Position numbers and translations under genes: made by a program. The notes beneath the pieces are model-generated. The model saw only the letters and a list, made by a program, of their open reading frames with translations, made no database searches and was not told the origin of the DNA. 64,000 bases of DNA from Pseudomonas sp. 2FG (GTDB lineage Bacteria > Pseudomonadota > Gammaproteobacteria > Pseudomonadales > Pseudomonadaceae): contig NZ_SCMP01000004.1 in NCBI RefSeq assembly GCF_005502935.1, forward strand, positions 186,001-250,000, read 5' to 3'. The number at the start of each line of letters is the position of its first letter. The first letter of the stretch is position 1. Below, piece after piece: positions 19,841 to 28,331 of the stretch.

Positions 19841-20539
19841 CTAGCCCTTGCCGTCCGGAATAAAGTCCAAGACCTTGCGCGCGTCCGGGTCAAAACATAC
19901 CGAACCACTCTGGTAAGAGGATTCGATATCGACCCGTAAACAGGCGTTCTCCCCACCCTCGCCAGCGCCACGCAGGATCTTCACTAGCGCCTGACGATCG
20001 GCAGGCATTTCACGGTACAGATCCACACGCTGCTGAAGAGGCATCTCGCCATCGAGCAGTGCTTTCGTATGCTGGGCCAGAAACTCCGCAGCGCTCGACG
20101 GAACCTCGACATAAAAGAACTTCGGCGCCCATCCGCTGAGACCGTCCAGAACCTGCGGTTCGACATTCAACTGACGGTAATCCTCACGGTTGACCACGTA
20201 GAACGTATCGAACACATGCACGACCGCCAGCGGCCGCGCATTGCTCACGACATAACAACCGGCAACCAGCGCCAGGGTCTGCACCAGGACAACCAGCGAC
20301 AGATCCCTGACCAGCTCCAGCCTCGGCTTCAGCGGGTTGAACACTATCAGGGTCAGGCAAGGCCCCAGCACAAGATCCACAGCGAGGATGATTCTCAGCC
20401 CTTCCCAGCCTCCGGCGGCCAGAAACAACGCCCCGGGGAAAAACAGGAACAGCGCAAGCGACGCCAGCAGCACAAAGACCATCAGGCCGAGCAGCAAATG
20501 CAGCGCAGAAGCGCGCCAGCGACTCATCGACTTCGTCAT
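19841..20539 (-). CDS. TfpX/TfpZ family type IV pilin accessory protein
   Basis: A 232-residue membrane protein directly downstream of pilA. It opens with MTKSMSRWRASALHLLLG, then hydrophobic segments at about 12-35, 44-70 (LRIILAVDLVLGPCLTLIVFN) and 78-98. A soluble domain of about 130 residues follows, including ARPLAVVHVFDTFYVVNRED and two cysteines near the end. This layout matches the TfpX/TfpZ proteins encoded beside the pilins of some P. aeruginosa strains and in Acinetobacter, where they affect pilin display; the mechanism is unknown. The pilA terminator lies between the two genes, so expression would need readthrough. I chose ATG 20539 because a GGGA/GGAG stretch precedes it. Confidence 0.8.
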   Translation of the reverse strand: MTKSMSRWRASALHLLLGLMVFVLLASLALFLFFPGALFLAAGGWEGLRIILAVDLVLGPCLTLIVFNPLKPRLELVRDLSLVVLVQTLALVAGCYVVSNARPLAVVHVFDTFYVVNREDYRQLNVEPQVLDGLSGWAPKFFYVEVPSSAAEFLAQHTKALLDGEMPLQQRVDLYREMPADRQALVKILRGAGEGGENACLRVDIESSYQSGSVCFDPDARKVLDFIPDGKG

Positions 20540-20599
20540 ATCTCCATCCCAAGTAAAAAACCAGACGATCTGAAAGCTGTATATCCGACAACCACACAA

Positions 20600-20629
20600 C
20601 AAAAAACCCCTTAGTTAAGGGGTTTTTTG
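20600..20629 (-). terminator. Rho-independent terminator of pilA
   Basis: CAAAAAACCCCTTA and TAAGGGGTTTTTTG form a perfect stem with GT at the centre. It stands 43 bases past the pilA stop and has U-runs in both directions. Confidence 0.85.
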
Positions 20630-20672
20630 TTTATCTCAAGAGCAACGGCTCAAGATACCGAGTGCCTCCCGA

Positions 20673-21188
20673 TTAACGGCACTCGCTCGGCGCGAACTGA
20701 GCTGGCAAGGTGCCGGCGGTAATTTGGCCCAGGCCGCGACCGGCGGAAAGGGTGTTAAGAGTAGAAGCACAGCCCCAGTCGATGGAACCGGTCAGGCCGC
20801 TACCGAAGTTGGCAGCCAGCTGAACCGGAGCACCAGCCACTTGCACGTAAGGGATGTAGACCAGAGTGGCGGCAACCGGAATATTACCCACGTTTAGCTC
20901 GTTGAAGGTCACTATCACTTCGCCGGTGGCGGCAGTAATTGTCACGGAAGTCACGTACTTACTGGTGGCACCAGGCCAAGCGCCAGCGACTGCGTTCAGC
21001 TCAGGCTGGGTATTTGCTTCGGCGATCAGGGATTTGGCGCTGGAAGCCAGGCCCACACCCTCGGTTACCCGGGCACGGATGGTGTAATCCTGATAAGCCG
21101 GCAAGGCCACGGCCGCCAAGATCCCGATGATCGCCACCACGATCATCAATTCAATCAGGGTAAAACCCTTTTGCAGTTGAGCTTTCAT
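20673..21188 (-). CDS. pilA: Type IV major pilin PilA
   Basis: A 171-residue type IVa prepilin. The leader MKAQLQKG is short and ends in glycine; the mature protein starts with Phe, with Glu at +5 ([24 protein letters not shown] as the N-terminal helix, written in part). After cleavage and methylation by PilD it polymerises into the pilus. Two cysteines (140 and 170) enclose a 30-residue disulfide loop near the C-terminus, the usual receptor-binding D-region. The ATG at 21188 follows GGAG. The gene is divergent from pilB and has a sigma54-type promoter. The loop and the downstream tfpX/Z gene suggest one of the pilin groups with accessory genes rather than the group with the TfpO glycosyltransferase. 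Confidence 0.95.
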   Translation of the reverse strand: MKAQLQKGFTLIELMIVVAIIGILAAVALPAYQDYTIRARVTEGVGLASSAKSLIAEANTQPELNAVAGAWPGATSKYVTSVTITAATGEVIVTFNELNVGNIPVAATLVYIPYVQVAGAPVQLAANFGSGLTGSIDWGCASTLNTLSAGRGLGQITAGTLPAQFAPSECR

Positions 21189-21233
21189 TTGAATCTCCAT
21201 GAGTTGTTAGGCCTTCCGCCTGTTAGAAACGCA

Positions 21234-21249
21234 GCAAATAGCGCGCCAA
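21234..21249 (-). promoter_or_regulatory. Sigma54 (-24/-12) promoter of pilA
   Basis: On the minus strand TTGGCGCGCTATTTGC has GG and GC elements ten bases apart, as in the consensus TGGCACG-N4-TTGC. It lies 46 bases before the pilA ATG. PilS and PilR, the known activators of such promoters, are encoded in this window. A GTGTC (forward GACAC near 21326-21331), the type of sequence bound by PilR, is upstream. Confidence 0.8.
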
Positions 21250-21414
21250 CTCAAAAACCCCCGCAGAGCGCCTTAAATCCGTGCCGATCCGCCCCTACAG
21301 CTACAACCATTAATCCGCACCTTGTGACACTTTTTGCCACCCGCTTGCTCGCCGTTTGGCAGTCTCGGGCATCTGCGCTATAAGGCAGGGCATTGTGTCT
21401 ATGAGTTCCTTGTC

Positions 21415-23118
21415 ATGAATGACGCCGTATCCCTCTCGGGCCTGGCCAGGCAGATGGTGCTGGCCGAACTGCTGGATGAAAAAAGCGCCCAGCAGGCGCA
21501 GCAACAGGCCCAGCGCAACAAGCTGTCGCTGGTCACCTACCTGGTGCAGAACAAGCTGGTGAAGAGCCGCGCCCTGGCCGAGCTGGCGGCCGAGCAGTTC
21601 GGTGTGGCCTTTCTCGACCTCGGCAGTCTCGACAAGGAAGGCCAGCCCAAGGATCTGGTCAGCGAGAAGCTGATTCGCCAACACCGCGCCCTGCCCTTAT
21701 GGCGCCGTGGCAACAAGCTATTCGTCGGCGTATCCGACCCTTCCAATCACCAAGCCATCACCGACATCCAGTTCAGTACCGGGTTGAATACCGAAGCCAT
21801 CCTGGTCGAGGACGACAAGCTTGGCGATGCCATCGAAAAGTTTTTCGATAACGCCGCCAGCGGCATGGAAGATCTCGGCGATGTCGACCTGGACGGCGTA
21901 GACATTCAAGCCGTCGATGATGACAAGCAAGATACTGCCGAGGGCAATTCGGCGGACGATGCGCCGGTGGTACGTTTCGTTAACAAAATGCTGCTGGACG
22001 CAATCAAGGCCGGCTCGTCCGACCTGCACTTCGAGCCCTACGAAAAAACCTATCGGGTGCGTTTTCGTACCGACGGCATCCTGCATGAGATCGCCCGCCC
22101 CCCCATCCAGCTGGCGCCGCGTATTTCCGCGCGACTCAAGGTCATGGCCAGCCTGGATATCTCCGAACGGCGCAAGCCTCAGGATGGGCGGATCAAGATG
22201 CGCATCTCGAAAAACAAGTCGATCGATTTCCGGGTCAGCAGCTGTCCGACCTTGTGGGGCGAGAAGATCGTGATGCGGATTCTCGACCCTTCAAGCGCAC
22301 AGATGGGCATCGATGCCCTCGGCTATGAAGAGTCGCAAAAAGACCTGTATATGGCCGCACTGAAACAGCCACAAGGCATGATCCTGGTCACCGGCCCCAC
22401 CGGCTCAGGCAAGACCGTTTCGCTGTATACCGGGCTGAATATCCTCAATACGGTGGATGTGAACATCTCCACTGCCGAAGACCCAGTCGAGATCAACCTG
22501 GAAGGCATCAATCAGGTCAACGTCAACCCCAAGCAGGGCATGGACTTTGCTCAGGCATTGCGCTCATTTTTGCGCCAGGACCCCGACATCATCATGGTCG
22601 GCGAGATCCGCGACCTGGAAACCGCCTCCATTGCCATCAAAGCCGCGCAGACCGGCCATATGGTGATGTCTACCCTGCACACCAACAGCGCCGCCGAAAC
22701 CCTGACCCGCCTACGCAATATGGGTGTGCCCTCTTTCAACATTGCCACCTCGGTCAACCTGATCATCGCCCAGCGCTTGGCCCGCAAGCTCTGCACCAGT
22801 TGCAAGAAAGAGGTACAGATTCCACGCGAGGCTCTGCTAGAAGAAGGCTTCCCGGAAGACCAGATCGGCACCTTCAAGATTTATGCTCCTGTCGGCTGCG
22901 AAAATTGCAACGGCGGCTACAAGGGCAGACTCGGTATTTATGAAGTAGTTAAAAACACGCCCTCCCTGCAGCGGATTATCATGGAAGAAGGTAACTCCAT
23001 TGATATTTCAGTACAAATGCGCAAAGACGGCTTTAATGACCTGCGCACCTCGGCTCTGCTGAAGGCCATGCAGGGTATTACCAGCCTCGAAGAAGTAAAC
23101 CGCGTGACTAAGGACTAA
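21415..23118 (+). CDS. pilB: Type IV pilus assembly ATPase PilB
   Basis: A 567-residue secretion ATPase of the GspE/PilB family that powers pilin polymerisation at the inner membrane. The N-terminal MshEN-like domain (about 1-150; LAELLDEKSAQQAQ, YLVQNKLVKSRALAELAAEQFGV) is the type that binds c-di-GMP in related ATPases. Walker A GPTGSGKT is at 327-334. An Asp box, Walker B (DIIMVGEIRD) and a His box (TGHMVMSTLHTN) follow. The zinc tetracysteine motif is at C460, C463, C495 and C498. ATG 21415 has only a weak ribosome site. It heads pilB-pilC-pilD-coaE-yacG, with gaps of at most three bases or overlaps. Confidence 0.96.
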   Translation: MNDAVSLSGLARQMVLAELLDEKSAQQAQQQAQRNKLSLVTYLVQNKLVKSRALAELAAEQFGVAFLDLGSLDKEGQPKDLVSEKLIRQHRALPLWRRGNKLFVGVSDPSNHQAITDIQFSTGLNTEAILVEDDKLGDAIEKFFDNAASGMEDLGDVDLDGVDIQAVDDDKQDTAEGNSADDAPVVRFVNKMLLDAIKAGSSDLHFEPYEKTYRVRFRTDGILHEIARPPIQLAPRISARLKVMASLDISERRKPQDGRIKMRISKNKSIDFRVSSCPTLWGEKIVMRILDPSSAQMGIDALGYEESQKDLYMAALKQPQGMILVTGPTGSGKTVSLYTGLNILNTVDVNISTAEDPVEINLEGINQVNVNPKQGMDFAQALRSFLRQDPDIIMVGEIRDLETASIAIKAAQTGHMVMSTLHTNSAAETLTRLRNMGVPSFNIATSVNLIIAQRLARKLCTSCKKEVQIPREALLEEGFPEDQIGTFKIYAPVGCENCNGGYKGRLGIYEVVKNTPSLQRIIMEEGNSIDISVQMRKDGFNDLRTSALLKAMQGITSLEEVNRVTKD

Positions 23119-23121
23119 GCC

Positions 23122-24339
23122 ATGGCCGTGAAAGCGATAAAAACCAGCACCTTCAGCTGGGAAGGGACTGACAAGAAAGGCTCCAAGCTCAAGGGCGAAA
23201 CAAGCGGCCATAACCCAGCCCTGGTCAAAGCACAATTGCGCAAGCAAGGCATCAACCCGACCAAGGTGCGCAAAAAGTCAGCCTCACTGTTCAGCGCCGG
23301 CAAAAAAATCAAGCCTATAGACATCGCCCTGTTTGCGCGGCAGATGGCGACCATGATGAAGGCCGGCGTGCCACTGCTGCAGTCTTTCGAGATCATCGGT
23401 GAGGGGCTCGACAACCCGAACATGCGCAAATTGGTGGACGACATCAAACAGCACGTTGCGGCAGGCAATAGCTTCGCTGCGGCCCTGCGTACACGCCCCC
23501 TCTACTTCGATGATCTTTTCTGCAACCTGGTGGATGCGGGCGAGCAAGCCGGCGCCCTGGAAGACCTGCTCGACCGAGTTGCCACCTATAAAGAAAAGAC
23601 CGAAGCACTCAAAGCCAAAATCAAAAAAGCCATGAACTACCCGATTGCGGTGGTGTGTATCGCGGTGATTGTTACTTGCATCTTGCTGCTAAAAGTTGTT
23701 CCTCAATTTGAATCTGTATTCTCTAGTTTCGGTGCAGAATTACCAGCATTCACTCAGTTGGTTGTCGCCTTATCGAGAGGACTTTCAGAGTGGTGGTATA
23801 TTCTTCTAGCCTGTCTAGTTGGATTTGTTTTCAGTTTCAGTGAAACGAAAAAACGCTCAGAAAAATTTCGCGACTGGCTTGACCGGGTTGCACTCAAGGC
23901 ACCGCTTGTAGGCGACATCATCTACAAATCCTCAGTGGCGCGCTATGCACGCACCCTGGCAACTACCTTTGCTGCTGGCGTGCCGCTGGTTGAGGCACTG
24001 GACTCGGTGGCTGGTGCGACCGGTAATATCGTGTTCAAGAACGCCGTAAACAAAGTCAAACAAGACGTCACTTCGGGTATGCAGTTGAACTTCTCGATGC
24101 GTAGCACGGGTGTATTCCCCTCGATGGCGATTCAGATGACCGCCATCGGTGAGGAGTCCGGCGCCTTGGATACGATGCTGGATAAAGTCGCCAGCTATTA
24201 TGAGGCCGAGGTCGATAACGCCGTCGATGGTTTAACCGCGTTGATGGAACCCTTGATCATGTCTGTACTGGGCGTACTGATTGGCGGCCTAGTTATTGCC
24301 ATGTACCTGCCTATATTCCAACTGGGTGCCGTGGTTTAA
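23122..24339 (+). CDS. pilC: Type IV pilus inner membrane platform protein PilC
   Basis: A 405-residue GspF/PilC platform protein that couples PilB (and PilT) to the growing pilus. It has two T2SSF repeats of about 120 residues: LFARQMATMMKAGVPLLQSFEII at about 70-92 and ARYARTLATTFAAGVPLVEALD at about 273-294. Membrane segments lie near 172-192, 215-240 and 375-398. An N-terminal domain (FSWEGTDKKGSKLKGE) precedes them. Bases from about 23690 to 23870, encoding the middle membrane region, are visibly AT-richer than the rest, with codons such as TTT, GAA, AGA and TCT that neighbours avoid. Confidence 0.95.
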   Translation: MAVKAIKTSTFSWEGTDKKGSKLKGETSGHNPALVKAQLRKQGINPTKVRKKSASLFSAGKKIKPIDIALFARQMATMMKAGVPLLQSFEIIGEGLDNPNMRKLVDDIKQHVAAGNSFAAALRTRPLYFDDLFCNLVDAGEQAGALEDLLDRVATYKEKTEALKAKIKKAMNYPIAVVCIAVIVTCILLLKVVPQFESVFSSFGAELPAFTQLVVALSRGLSEWWYILLACLVGFVFSFSETKKRSEKFRDWLDRVALKAPLVGDIIYKSSVARYARTLATTFAAGVPLVEALDSVAGATGNIVFKNAVNKVKQDVTSGMQLNFSMRSTGVFPSMAIQMTAIGEESGALDTMLDKVASYYEAEVDNAVDGLTALMEPLIMSVLGVLIGGLVIAMYLPIFQLGAVV

Positions 24340-24342
24340 CTC

Positions 24343-25215
24343 ATGTCCTTGCTCGATTTTTTGGCCAGCCATGTGCTGGCCTTTGTTTTATGTGCGCTGC
24401 TATTGGGCCTGCTTATCGGCAGTTTCTTGAATGTCGTGGTCTATCGCCTGCCCAAGATGCTGGAGCGCGACTGGAAAGCTCAGGCGCGCGAAATTCTGGG
24501 CATGCCGATTGAAGCGGGCGGTGAAACCTTCAACTTGATTCTGCCCAACTCGCAATGCCCGCACTGCGACCACGAAATCAAGCCGTGGGAAAATATCCCG
24601 GTCTTCAGTTACCTGTTCTTGCGTGGCAAATGCTCGTCCTGCAAAGCACCGATCAGCAAGCGCTACCCATTGGTGGAGCTGGCCTGTGGACTACTGTCAG
24701 CCTATGCAGCCTGGCACTTCGGCTTCAACTGGCAGGCCGGCGCCATGTTGTTGCTGACCTGGGGCCTGTTGGCGATGAGCCTGATCGATGCCGACCACCA
24801 GTTGCTGCCGGATGTCTTGGTACTGCCGCTGCTGTGGCTGGGCCTGATCCTCAACTACTTCGGCCTGTTTACCAGCCTGGAAGATGCGCTCTGGGGCGCG
24901 ATTGCGGGCTATCTGAGCCTGTGGTCGGTGTATTGGCTGTTCAAGCTGGTGACCGGCAAGGAAGGCATGGGCTTTGGCGACTTCAAGCTGCTGGCCATGC
25001 TCGGCGCCTGGGGTGGCTGGCAGATTCTGCCGCTGACCATTCTGCTCTCGTCGCTGGTAGGTGCCGTGCTCGGCGTGATCATGCTGCGCCTGCGCAATGC
25101 CGAAACCAGCACACCCATCCCCTTTGGCCCTTATCTGGCGCTTGCTGGCTGGATTGCGCTGCTCTGGGGTGATCAAATAACCGGGACCTATCTTCAATTC
25201 GCCGGTTTTAAATGA
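24343..25215 (+). CDS. pilD: Prepilin peptidase/N-methyltransferase PilD
   Basis: A 290-residue bifunctional aspartic protease and methyltransferase of the inner membrane, which processes all type IV prepilins and type II secretion pseudopilins. Catalytic aspartates are D149 ([12 protein letters not shown]) and D213 (GFGDFKLLA). The cytoplasmic loop holds the zinc tetracysteine motif, C72-x2-C75 and C97-x2-C100, which supports methylation. The N-terminal [12 protein letters not shown] is conserved. Eight hydrophobic segments can be counted. It overlaps coaE by four bases (ATGA). Confidence 0.96.
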   Translation: MSLLDFLASHVLAFVLCALLLGLLIGSFLNVVVYRLPKMLERDWKAQAREILGMPIEAGGETFNLILPNSQCPHCDHEIKPWENIPVFSYLFLRGKCSSCKAPISKRYPLVELACGLLSAYAAWHFGFNWQAGAMLLLTWGLLAMSLIDADHQLLPDVLVLPLLWLGLILNYFGLFTSLEDALWGAIAGYLSLWSVYWLFKLVTGKEGMGFGDFKLLAMLGAWGGWQILPLTILLSSLVGAVLGVIMLRLRNAETSTPIPFGPYLALAGWIALLWGDQITGTYLQFAGFK

Positions 25216-25823
25216 CTAAACCCTGGATTCTTGGCCTGACGGGCGGCATCGGCAGCGGTAAAAGCGCGGCGGCTCAGCACTTTATCGACCTGGGTGTGCA
25301 TACCGTAGATGCCGACCACGCCGCGCGCTGGGTCGTGGAGCCCGGCCGGCCGGCCTTGGCGCAGATAGTTGAGCACTTCGGTGCAGGCGTGCTGCAAGCG
25401 GATGGCCAGTTGGATCGTGCGGCTTTGCGCGCACGCATTTTCCAGCACCCGGAAGAACGGCGCTGGCTGGAAGCACTGCTGCATCCGCTGATCGGGCAGG
25501 AGATCCTCAGCCATCTGGCCCGCGCCGAATCCCCCTACGCCATCCTGGTCTCGCCACTGCTGGTGGAATCCGGCCAACACCAGTTGACCCAGCGGGTGCT
25601 GGTGGTGGATGCCCCTGAAGAGTTGCAGCTGCAACGCACCATGCAGCGCGACCAGGCGCCCGCAGAACAGGTGCAGGCCATTCTCAAGGCCCAGGCCAGC
25701 CGCGAAGAACGCTTACGCCACGCCGACGATGTACTGCTCAATGACCGCGATCTAAACTGGTTGCAGACTGAAGTCGAACGCCTGCACCACTTTTACCTGA
25801 CACTGCGCGGAGGCCAGTCATGA
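25212..25823 (+). CDS. coaE: Dephospho-CoA kinase
   Basis: A 203-residue P-loop kinase for the last step of coenzyme A synthesis. The Walker A motif [14 protein letters not shown] is at the N-terminus; [14 protein letters not shown] and VSPLLVESG are the CoA-binding family motifs, and [33 protein letters not shown] carries the lid arginines (quoted in parts: the R-x-H-A-D-D-V motif). The start overlaps the pilD stop and its end overlaps yacG, both by ATGA, so translation is probably coupled. It is not part of pilus function despite the operon. Confidence 0.96.
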   Translation: MTKPWILGLTGGIGSGKSAAAQHFIDLGVHTVDADHAARWVVEPGRPALAQIVEHFGAGVLQADGQLDRAALRARIFQHPEERRWLEALLHPLIGQEILSHLARAESPYAILVSPLLVESGQHQLTQRVLVVDAPEELQLQRTMQRDQAPAEQVQAILKAQASREERLRHADDVLLNDRDLNWLQTEVERLHHFYLTLRGGQS

Positions 25824-26020
25824 GCCAAGCCCCAACCGTTACCTGCCCCACCTGCGGCGCCCCAGTCGAATGGGGTCCGCAAAGCCCGAGCCGGCCCTTC
25901 TGCTCCGAGCGCTGCAAACTGATCGACCTGGGCGCCTGGGCGGCGGAAGAGCACGCGATTCCCGGCGACCCGCTGGAAGACGACATTTTCTCCGGCGATC
26001 TACCGCCACGGCAGCATTGA
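25820..26020 (+). CDS. yacG: DNA gyrase inhibitor YacG (zinc-binding)
   Basis: A 66-residue protein with a four-cysteine zinc site, [10 protein letters not shown] near residues 9-18 and [15 protein letters not shown] after it. YacG in E. coli binds GyrB and inhibits gyrase. The acidic C-terminal tail ([11 protein letters not shown]) matches the family. It ends the pilBCD-coaE-yacG operon and is translationally coupled to coaE. Confidence 0.93.
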   Translation: MSQAPTVTCPTCGAPVEWGPQSPSRPFCSERCKLIDLGAWAAEEHAIPGDPLEDDIFSGDLPPRQH

Positions 26021-26056
26021 TCAGCCCCGCCCCATAGCTGCCCAGCAGCAAGCGGA

Positions 26057-26272
26057 TCAAGGGCGCATAAAGCTGTAATCGCGCCCGTCATCCAGGTTTT
26101 CCGCCAAGAACTGCAGCTCTTGCGCCAGGTCAGCTGCGCTGCGCCCCTGCTTGCTCCGCTCCACCACGGCGCTGAGCAAGGCGCGCAAGCACAGCTGCTC
26201 GTCATACCCCGCCTCCCGTGCAGCAGCCAGACTGCGCTGCAGCTCCTGTTTCGCCCATGCATGAACACCCAT
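26057..26272 (-). CDS. Small conserved hypothetical protein
   Basis: A 71-residue soluble, mostly helical protein (MGVHAWAKQELQRSL start, EQLCLRALLSAVVERSKQG centre, ending GRDYSFMRP). I recognise no domain. ATG 26272 has GGGAGG eight bases upstream, which supports it as a real gene. It lies 106 bases downstream of the orphan ECF-type permease on the same strand; a similar small gene follows yacG in other pseudomonads, as far as I recall. Confidence 0.65.
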   Translation of the reverse strand: MGVHAWAKQELQRSLAAAREAGYDEQLCLRALLSAVVERSKQGRSAADLAQELQFLAENLDDGRDYSFMRP

Positions 26273-26378
26273 CGCCCATCCTCCCGCAGTGATTCGCCTC
26301 AGAATGGCGGCTATGCCGTGACGGGACTTGATGCAGATCAACTGGCACGCCGCCATCCAGCGGCTGAATCAGTGGGAA

Positions 26379-27068
26379 TCAGCGCGGCGGCTCGTCATCC
26401 TTCCAAGGCGCCTGCAGGTAACGGCAACGGTTGAAGGTTTCCAGCCAGTCCGGCTGGAACACCACCAATGCGCTCACCAGCATGCCGTTGATAAACGCCT
26501 CGGGAAACATCACCAACCAGAGATAACCGACAAAATCCCCCAGCCAGGCCGGCATGGGAAAGCGCCCGTCTAACCAGAGCACGCCGAGCCCAGCCAGCAC
26601 ACAGAACAGCGCCGCCAACGCCGCAGGAAAGAAGCCCGAGCAGAAGATGTAGACGAACAGGTTACGCGGCTGCGCACGCTCCACCAGCAGCGCGCAGAGC
26701 TCGGTGACCAGCACCGGGATCAGCACCAGCAACACCCCATTCAGCCCCAGCGCGGTGAGCTCCTGACGACCGATGGCGAGCAGACCGAGCTGCGCCGCCA
26801 GCCCAGCGAGCACGGCCAGCGGCCAGTCGAGCAGCAGAGTCACGGCCGTCATGCCGATGAAGTGGTAGGACACCCCGACCTCAAAGTCGCGCCGCACCAG
26901 CCACAACAGGAACAGCGCCAGCACCGTGCCAAACAGAAGGTGCTGGCGCCGAGCGTCACTGAACAACTCCAGCCACGGCGCACGCCAGGCGGCCCAGAGC
27001 AACACCGGCAGATAAAGCGCCCAGCCCCCGAAAAGGCTGGTCGGCGACAGCAGCTCGGCGGCAATCAT
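26379..27068 (-). CDS. Energy-coupling factor permease-like membrane protein (CbiM-related)
   Basis: A 229-residue integral membrane protein with about six hydrophobic segments (for example 16-30, 45-58, 72-100, 106-127, 140-165 and 178-205). It is assigned to the CbiM-type energy-coupling factor permease group on its general pattern and on EAFINGMLVSALVVFQPDWLETF near the C-terminus, which resembles the family's end region. Unlike true CbiM it lacks the metal-binding N-terminal Met-His motif, and no ATPase or T component is adjacent. The role in cobalt or nickel uptake is therefore doubtful. No riboswitch was seen upstream. Confidence 0.65.
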   Translation of the reverse strand: MIAAELLSPTSLFGGWALYLPVLLWAAWRAPWLELFSDARRQHLLFGTVLALFLLWLVRRDFEVGVSYHFIGMTAVTLLLDWPLAVLAGLAAQLGLLAIGRQELTALGLNGVLLVLIPVLVTELCALLVERAQPRNLFVYIFCSGFFPAALAALFCVLAGLGVLWLDGRFPMPAWLGDFVGYLWLVMFPEAFINGMLVSALVVFQPDWLETFNRCRYLQAPWKDDEPPR

Positions 27069-27248
27069 GGCACCACCTGCGCTAAGCCAATGGCCACTGC
27101 AACGGAGCGAATCGACATAGGCAACTCCCTAGCGCGTAGCGGCTCAGTCTACACCGAGGTAAAGCCCGCTACAGAGCCGCCCGTTGCCGCTGCAAGGAAT
27201 GTGAGAATCAGCTAAAGTCGCGCACCCTTTGGCAGCCACGTATTCGCC

Positions 27249-27683
27249 ATGCAACCGCTTTTGCCCCGCCTTGCTTTAGTTTTCACCCTCCTCTGCGCTG
27301 CACCGCTACAGGCCACCGAAGGCCCTTACGGCAGAGTCCAGGTCGATCAAGTCACGAGCATCTATGACGGCGACACCTTCCGCGTGACCATCCGTGGCTG
27401 GCCTGCAGTCGTCGGCCAACGGGTGCCGGTGCGGCTCTACGGCATCGACACCCCAGAAATGCGCGACCAGCGCCCCAAGGTGCGCGATCTGGCCCGCCGC
27501 GCCAAGCAGTTCAGCGTCGAACGCCTGCGCAACGGCAAACGCATCGAGCTGCGTGAGATTCGCCGCGACAAATACTTCCGCCTGCTCGCCGAAGTCTGGA
27601 TCGACGGGCAAAGCCTCGGCGGCCTGCTGCTCAAGGCCGGCCTGGCCAAGCCCTACGACGGGGGTACCAAGAACACTTGGTAG
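27249..27683 (+). CDS. Thermonuclease (SNase-like) family protein, exported
   Basis: A 144-residue protein with an N-terminal signal peptide (LPRLALVFTLLCAAPLQA) and a staphylococcal-nuclease fold. Recognisable parts are VTSIYDGDTFRVTI (metal aspartate), VPVRLYGIDTPEMRDQRPKVR (arginine and acidic active-site residues) and LLAEVWIDGQSLGGLLLKAGLAKPYDGG. It probably acts as a periplasmic or secreted nuclease. The next gene starts 18 bases downstream, so the two may be cotranscribed. Confidence 0.85.
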   Translation: MQPLLPRLALVFTLLCAAPLQATEGPYGRVQVDQVTSIYDGDTFRVTIRGWPAVVGQRVPVRLYGIDTPEMRDQRPKVRDLARRAKQFSVERLRNGKRIELREIRRDKYFRLLAEVWIDGQSLGGLLLKAGLAKPYDGGTKNTW

Positions 27684-27701
27684 CGGGCTAAGCTTGCAGA
27701 C

Positions 27702-28331
27702 ATGGATGACTCCGACTATTTACGCCTGCTGACCCATCAGGCCGAACAAGCCAACGCCTTCCTCTCCAATGCGCGCAAGTGGGAGCGCGAGCGCTGGGTC
27801 TGCCAACGCCTGTTACAGGCGCTGAATGTCCCACACCGGCTCGAGGAGTTTGGGGTCGCCAGCCAGGAGCCGCCGGATGTGCTGTTTCGCGAAGCCAGCT
27901 TCGAGGTGTTTTTTGTCCTCGACGAGGGCCGCCGCCTGAATGACGAATGGCGCGCCGAGCTGGAGCGGCGCCGCAGCGCCTTCTCCCTCAGCCAGCTGGT
28001 GCGCCGCGAAACCCGCCCACGGCGAATTCCCGCAGCCGAACTGCAGGCCCGCCTGGCACCGACTCTGCGCAAGAAGGCCCACAACTATCGCGAACGCGGC
28101 CTCGATCTCGGCGAGCTGGACCTGCTCGCCTGCGTCAATCTGAAACGCGCCATCGCCGACTTCAACAGCTCCTTTCCACCCCCCACCGAGTTTCTGCGCC
28201 AAGGCTGGCGCTCGCTCTCGCTAGTCGGCCCGAACTTCGCGCGCGTGCTGTTCGCCCACTCGGGTGCGCCAGACTTTCTGCGCAACAACCTCGGCCGCAG
28301 TGTGCTGCTGGATGTCGGGATCAGCCTGTGA
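27702..28331 (+). CDS. DUF1780 family protein, putative endonuclease fold
   Basis: A 209-residue soluble protein. The stretch RLEEFGVASQEPPDVLFREASFEVFFV has the spacing of a PD-(D/E)XK core (PPD then E after a beta strand), which fits the DUF1780 description as a putative endonuclease. Later motifs are KKAHNYRERGLDLGELDLLACVNL and GWRSLSLVGPNFARVLFAHSGAPDFLR. I assign the family from memory, not a search. Its stop overlaps the start of the MOSC pseudogene in a GTGA, an arrangement that implies coupling in the ancestor. Confidence 0.6.
   Translation: MDDSDYLRLLTHQAEQANAFLSNARKWERERWVCQRLLQALNVPHRLEEFGVASQEPPDVLFREASFEVFFVLDEGRRLNDEWRAELERRRSAFSLSQLVRRETRPRRIPAAELQARLAPTLRKKAHNYRERGLDLGELDLLACVNLKRAIADFNSSFPPPTEFLRQGWRSLSLVGPNFARVLFAHSGAPDFLRNNLGRSVLLDVGISL

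Noticed and set aside
26880..27248. Cobalamin riboswitch upstream of the CbiM-like gene
   Set aside because: Only about 180 bases separate it from the divergent nuclease gene and I saw no B12-box-like conserved core.
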